NCBI GenBank assembly: GCA_964020085.1
Contig: OZ026600.1
Coordinates: forward strand, 8,325,448-8,389,447
DNA length: 64,000 nucleotides
Source: Micromussa lordhowensis
Taxonomy: Eukaryota > Cnidaria > Anthozoa > Scleractinia > Lobophylliidae
Reading direction: 5' to 3'
Both the position numbers and the translations under genes were made by a program. Under the pieces are notes generated by a model. It saw only the letters and a list, made by a program, of their open reading frames with translations, was not told the DNA's origin and searched no databases. Numbering within the stretch: position 1 is the stretch's first letter; every line of letters starts with the position of its first letter. Shown here one piece after another: positions 31,990-64,000 of the stretch.

Positions 31990-33833
31990 TATAGTCAATT
32001 TTAATTTCCCCGATTTATGCAGGACTTTTGCTTTGGTGAATCATTACTACAACGTTTTTAGTGGATGCTATAATGAAGACAGGAGACAAATGCCCAATCA
32101 CTGGTTAAAAAGTTTGTCCTTTCTTGACCTTTGAGTTTTTGTTACCATAACAACATTATTACCGTGGACAGAAACCTTTAGTTGTAGCTTTATGTGCTAT
32201 TATTCAAAAGAGTCTGGTGGCCGCTACCTATTTGAAAAAAAAGTTTATGAATCACTTTCATTTTCCAACTGAAAATTTTAAGCTGGCCACCCTTCCTCCT
32301 TTTTTCAAAAAAAAAAATTGCGAGACGTCAAATCTTGAAATTTTGGTCATAATTCCACAATTCCTACCTCAAAATTTCAGGAATAAGAAAGTGGCTCTGA
32401 TTAAACATTCATGTAAAATAAAATAAAAGACTGCAATACAGGTTTTTCGCACACTAGGAGAATGTGAGATTTTGCTTCTTTCAAAAATAGCTCAAAATTA
32501 TCGAAGGGTTAGACTGGACATCAAATTAAATCTTTAAACTATGGTAATCACTGCAAATATGGATAAAGAAATTCAAAGATAGCATTTTAATTTTCATATA
32601 ATTGTTTTTATTACTTAATTCATATAGTGAGACTATTATACATCTAAATGATTACTAGAAATGACATTATTACTGACAATCTCTCAAACACTAAGGTCAA
32701 GTCACAGAGAGAGACCTTCTATCGATCCATGAAATCAGCAAATGTTAACGTCACGTTTGCACATGAATCTTACAGCTTTTTACCAATTTCTAAATTTTCA
32801 TTGTTAAACCTCTGTATGACAATAATTCTAACATAGCACCAAGGCTTAAGAAATCAAACCATGGGAAATAACATGGTGGTTGAGAATTGGATAAATGTTA
32901 GGATTTTAATGATAGAAAAATGGGTCTATTGAAACTTTTAGAAAATATAATTGGTAATACTTCAAAAATGAACTTTGAGCCTGTCTACATTTCACTGGCA
33001 TTGCGCGTGAATGTGGAAACACGAGCTTCTTATCATACTATTGTGTGAAGCGTTAATTTATTTTTTTTCTAGCTACGAGTTTCACACGGAACGAAATATT
33101 GAAACAAGATGAAAAAATATATTTTTTACATAATTCTGTACGCAAGAAACAATGAAAAATTAATTATTTTTAATTCTTAACTCAGGACTAATAGTTAACC
33201 TGGTTTTGACCATGAAGCCCTTGCGTTCAATATTATAACAACCCATCTCTACAATTTATTATTCACTTATTTCATGATTTATAAAACGGAAATAAAGAAA
33301 CTTTAATGAAAAAAAGTCAAATTCATGCCAAAAAATATAGAACTGAAAGAACTACAAAAGTGGTAAAACTAAAGAAAATAATATTTATGATAAAAATAAG
33401 TTACATTTAAGTCTTCTCGTATAGCAAAACGATTATTGGTATATTCCTAAAGCAAATTTAAACATATAATTTGAGCTGCATTCAGTCAGCCCAACAAATA
33501 AAGCCATATTTGTTTTGGAAGAAGCAGTGCGAAGGTTCGCCTGTCTGTGACCTAATAATTCTCGATATTTTGTAAATATCATTTTAATTTGGATAAAATT
33601 CCTCTGACGCTTCAATTTTAATTTAGTTATATAACAACTGGCAGGTTATTTCAGTGGTGTAACCCCGATATAACTTGGCGATATAGGCTCCCAGGAAAGT
33701 TGAAACTTCCATTTCTCTTTCTCTCTTAAAACTGCCCCCAAACAAAAGTAAACTTGTCGCGGGACACTTCAACAACGCTTATTCAGTTCTGTGTGCAACT
33801 TAACAATAACATATGACTGGAAGCTAATACATG

Positions 33834-33838
<5 letters not shown>
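31990..33838. other. No gene seen
   Basis: Very AT-rich stretch downstream of the KCNMB-like gene. AATAAA-like hexamers near 32410 could serve as a distant polyA site for that gene, but nothing proves this. Confidence 0.5.
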
Positions 33839-33867
<29 letters not shown>

Positions 33868-33991
33868 GAGAGTTTTCATTGGCTTAGCCATTATGGTATA
33901 TGAGCCATTATACCATGATCTACAAAAATGGGGAGCGTATGCGTGATTTTTTGGGCCTTTTTGTTTTTAGTGTAGTCTAGTTTTCTATATT

Positions 33992-34024
<33 letters not shown>

Positions 34025-34039
34025 TCGCGCTTGTTGGAC

Positions 34040-34124
<85 letters not shown>

Positions 34125-34128
34125 TTAA
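33839..34128 (+). repeat. Dispersed repeat, copy 2 (family with 3263-3538)
   Basis: Same order as copy 1, beginning AAAACTGGATCATTGG and ending in a foldback of AACAATTATTCCACTCG and its complement. The internal palindrome GATGATCATAGCCAAC / GTTGGCTATCTATCATC is more complete here. It lies about 570 bp beyond the LYST stop codon. Confidence 0.75.
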
Positions 34129-34559
34129 TAATTTGGCTGGATCTTCATTTACGACACTAGGGTTTCACATTCCAATGACAGAGGTATCGTTCTGTTTTTG
34201 CTTCATATTCAAACAACTCCGAATTCCCTATTTTCTATTCAAATTAACAAACAATAATAACAACTTTTACTCCTTCGCGATAACATCAGTCAGAATCGCA
34301 AATTGTACAACTAACCGCACCATAATTTCCTAAGTTATATATTTTAATTCATGATAGTCCCTTTTGTAATTGAAGGCAATGAAAATAACATAAATTTGAT
34401 ATGGTCATGGCTTATTTGATAACTTGCCCGCCACTCTTTTGTATGCACAGATTTGTACGCTTTGCGTATACTAGTGCAACGTCATTGATAGCGACTAAGA
34501 AGGCAATAAAATGCCGTAAAAACTACTCTGTTGATTTTTGTTACAGCTTCAATGAGTGT

Positions 34560-34565
34560 TTTATT
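34560..34565 (-). terminator. Candidate LYST polyadenylation signal
   Basis: The plus strand reads TTTATT, so the minus strand has AATAAA about 136 nt past the LYST stop codon. This suits a short 3' UTR. The hexamer is common by chance in AT-rich DNA. Confidence 0.5.
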
Positions 34566-34700
34566 CACTGTTGTACAAGTGAACTTCGTGAAATAAGGCT
34601 TCGGGAAACAAATCCCCTATTGCCCGTGTTATTTACCAGATTGCAACAATAAGTTTTATAATCTCAGAGCGACCTGTGGTTACAGTGATTATAATCTCAC

Positions 34701-63833
<29,133 letters not shown>

Positions 63834-64000
63834 CTACAGAGTTTGCGGGGTTTATATTCCACGTAGCCTCGTGCTGAGGTCTATTGTTTTAGGCTGAATT
63901 TTAATATATCGAAATTGGTCTATTGCTGTTTACTAATGCCTGAAGACCTAACCAGTAGGAACATTTCGGTTGCGTAATTCATACATAGTGCATGAGCGCA
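63834..64000. other. Intron of LYST continuing past the window edge
   Basis: Lies upstream, in gene orientation, of the exon at 63737-63833. The acceptor is CTCTGTAG at 63834-63841. No further exon is visible before the edge. Confidence 0.6.

Overview
This is eukaryotic nuclear DNA, AT-rich by eye, with small exons, GT-AG introns and many short non-autonomous DNA transposons, SINE-like elements, Penelope-type fragments and tandem satellites. The gene content and repeat style suggest an early-branching animal, most likely an anthozoan cnidarian such as a stony coral. That assignment is inference; nothing in the window fixes the species.

The right half (34701-63833, minus strand) is the C-terminal half of a LYST gene (lysosomal-trafficking regulator, BEACH family). 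I could place 36 coding exons by splice sites, codon phase and family similarity. Their lengths total 5584 nt, which after the one leading nucleotide is 1861 codons including the stop, so one open frame runs through all of them. They encode, in order, an alpha-solenoid region with a Ser-rich insert, the PH-like domain, the BEACH domain and the C-terminal WD40 repeats. The 5' half of the gene lies beyond position 64000. Its introns hold many short elements: a 100-bp minisatellite, SINEs, foldback elements, pogo-like and hAT-like MITEs, and a Penelope-type fragment with a hammerhead-like motif.

The middle (24490-31603) holds a compact two-exon plus-strand gene for a two-membrane-segment protein of 250 residues resembling BK-channel beta subunits (KCNMB), a 174-codon charged minus-strand gene of unknown function, and a 219-bp satellite of about 8.7 copies between them.

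The left part (1-24490) is mainly repeats. It has an LRR pseudogene (918-1850), a hAT/DUF4371 transposase pseudogene (2305-4751) split by a Harbinger-like MITE, a 52-bp perfect hairpin, an unassigned minus-strand coding exon (8394-9116), and an imperfect segmental duplication (about 12305-14990 and 15535-18570). Copy A of the duplication contains seven 216-bp units with a dimeric 432-bp higher-order pattern. Copy B contains one unit plus a dispersed repeat that was later split by a TTAA-flanked transposon; a second copy of that repeat in a LYST intron shows the uninterrupted site.

The genes do not form an operon or an evident functional cluster. The most notable items are the KCNMB-like gene, the two hammerhead-ribozyme-like motifs, the higher-order satellite with one TTACGTAA palindrome per unit, and the nested TTAA insertion.
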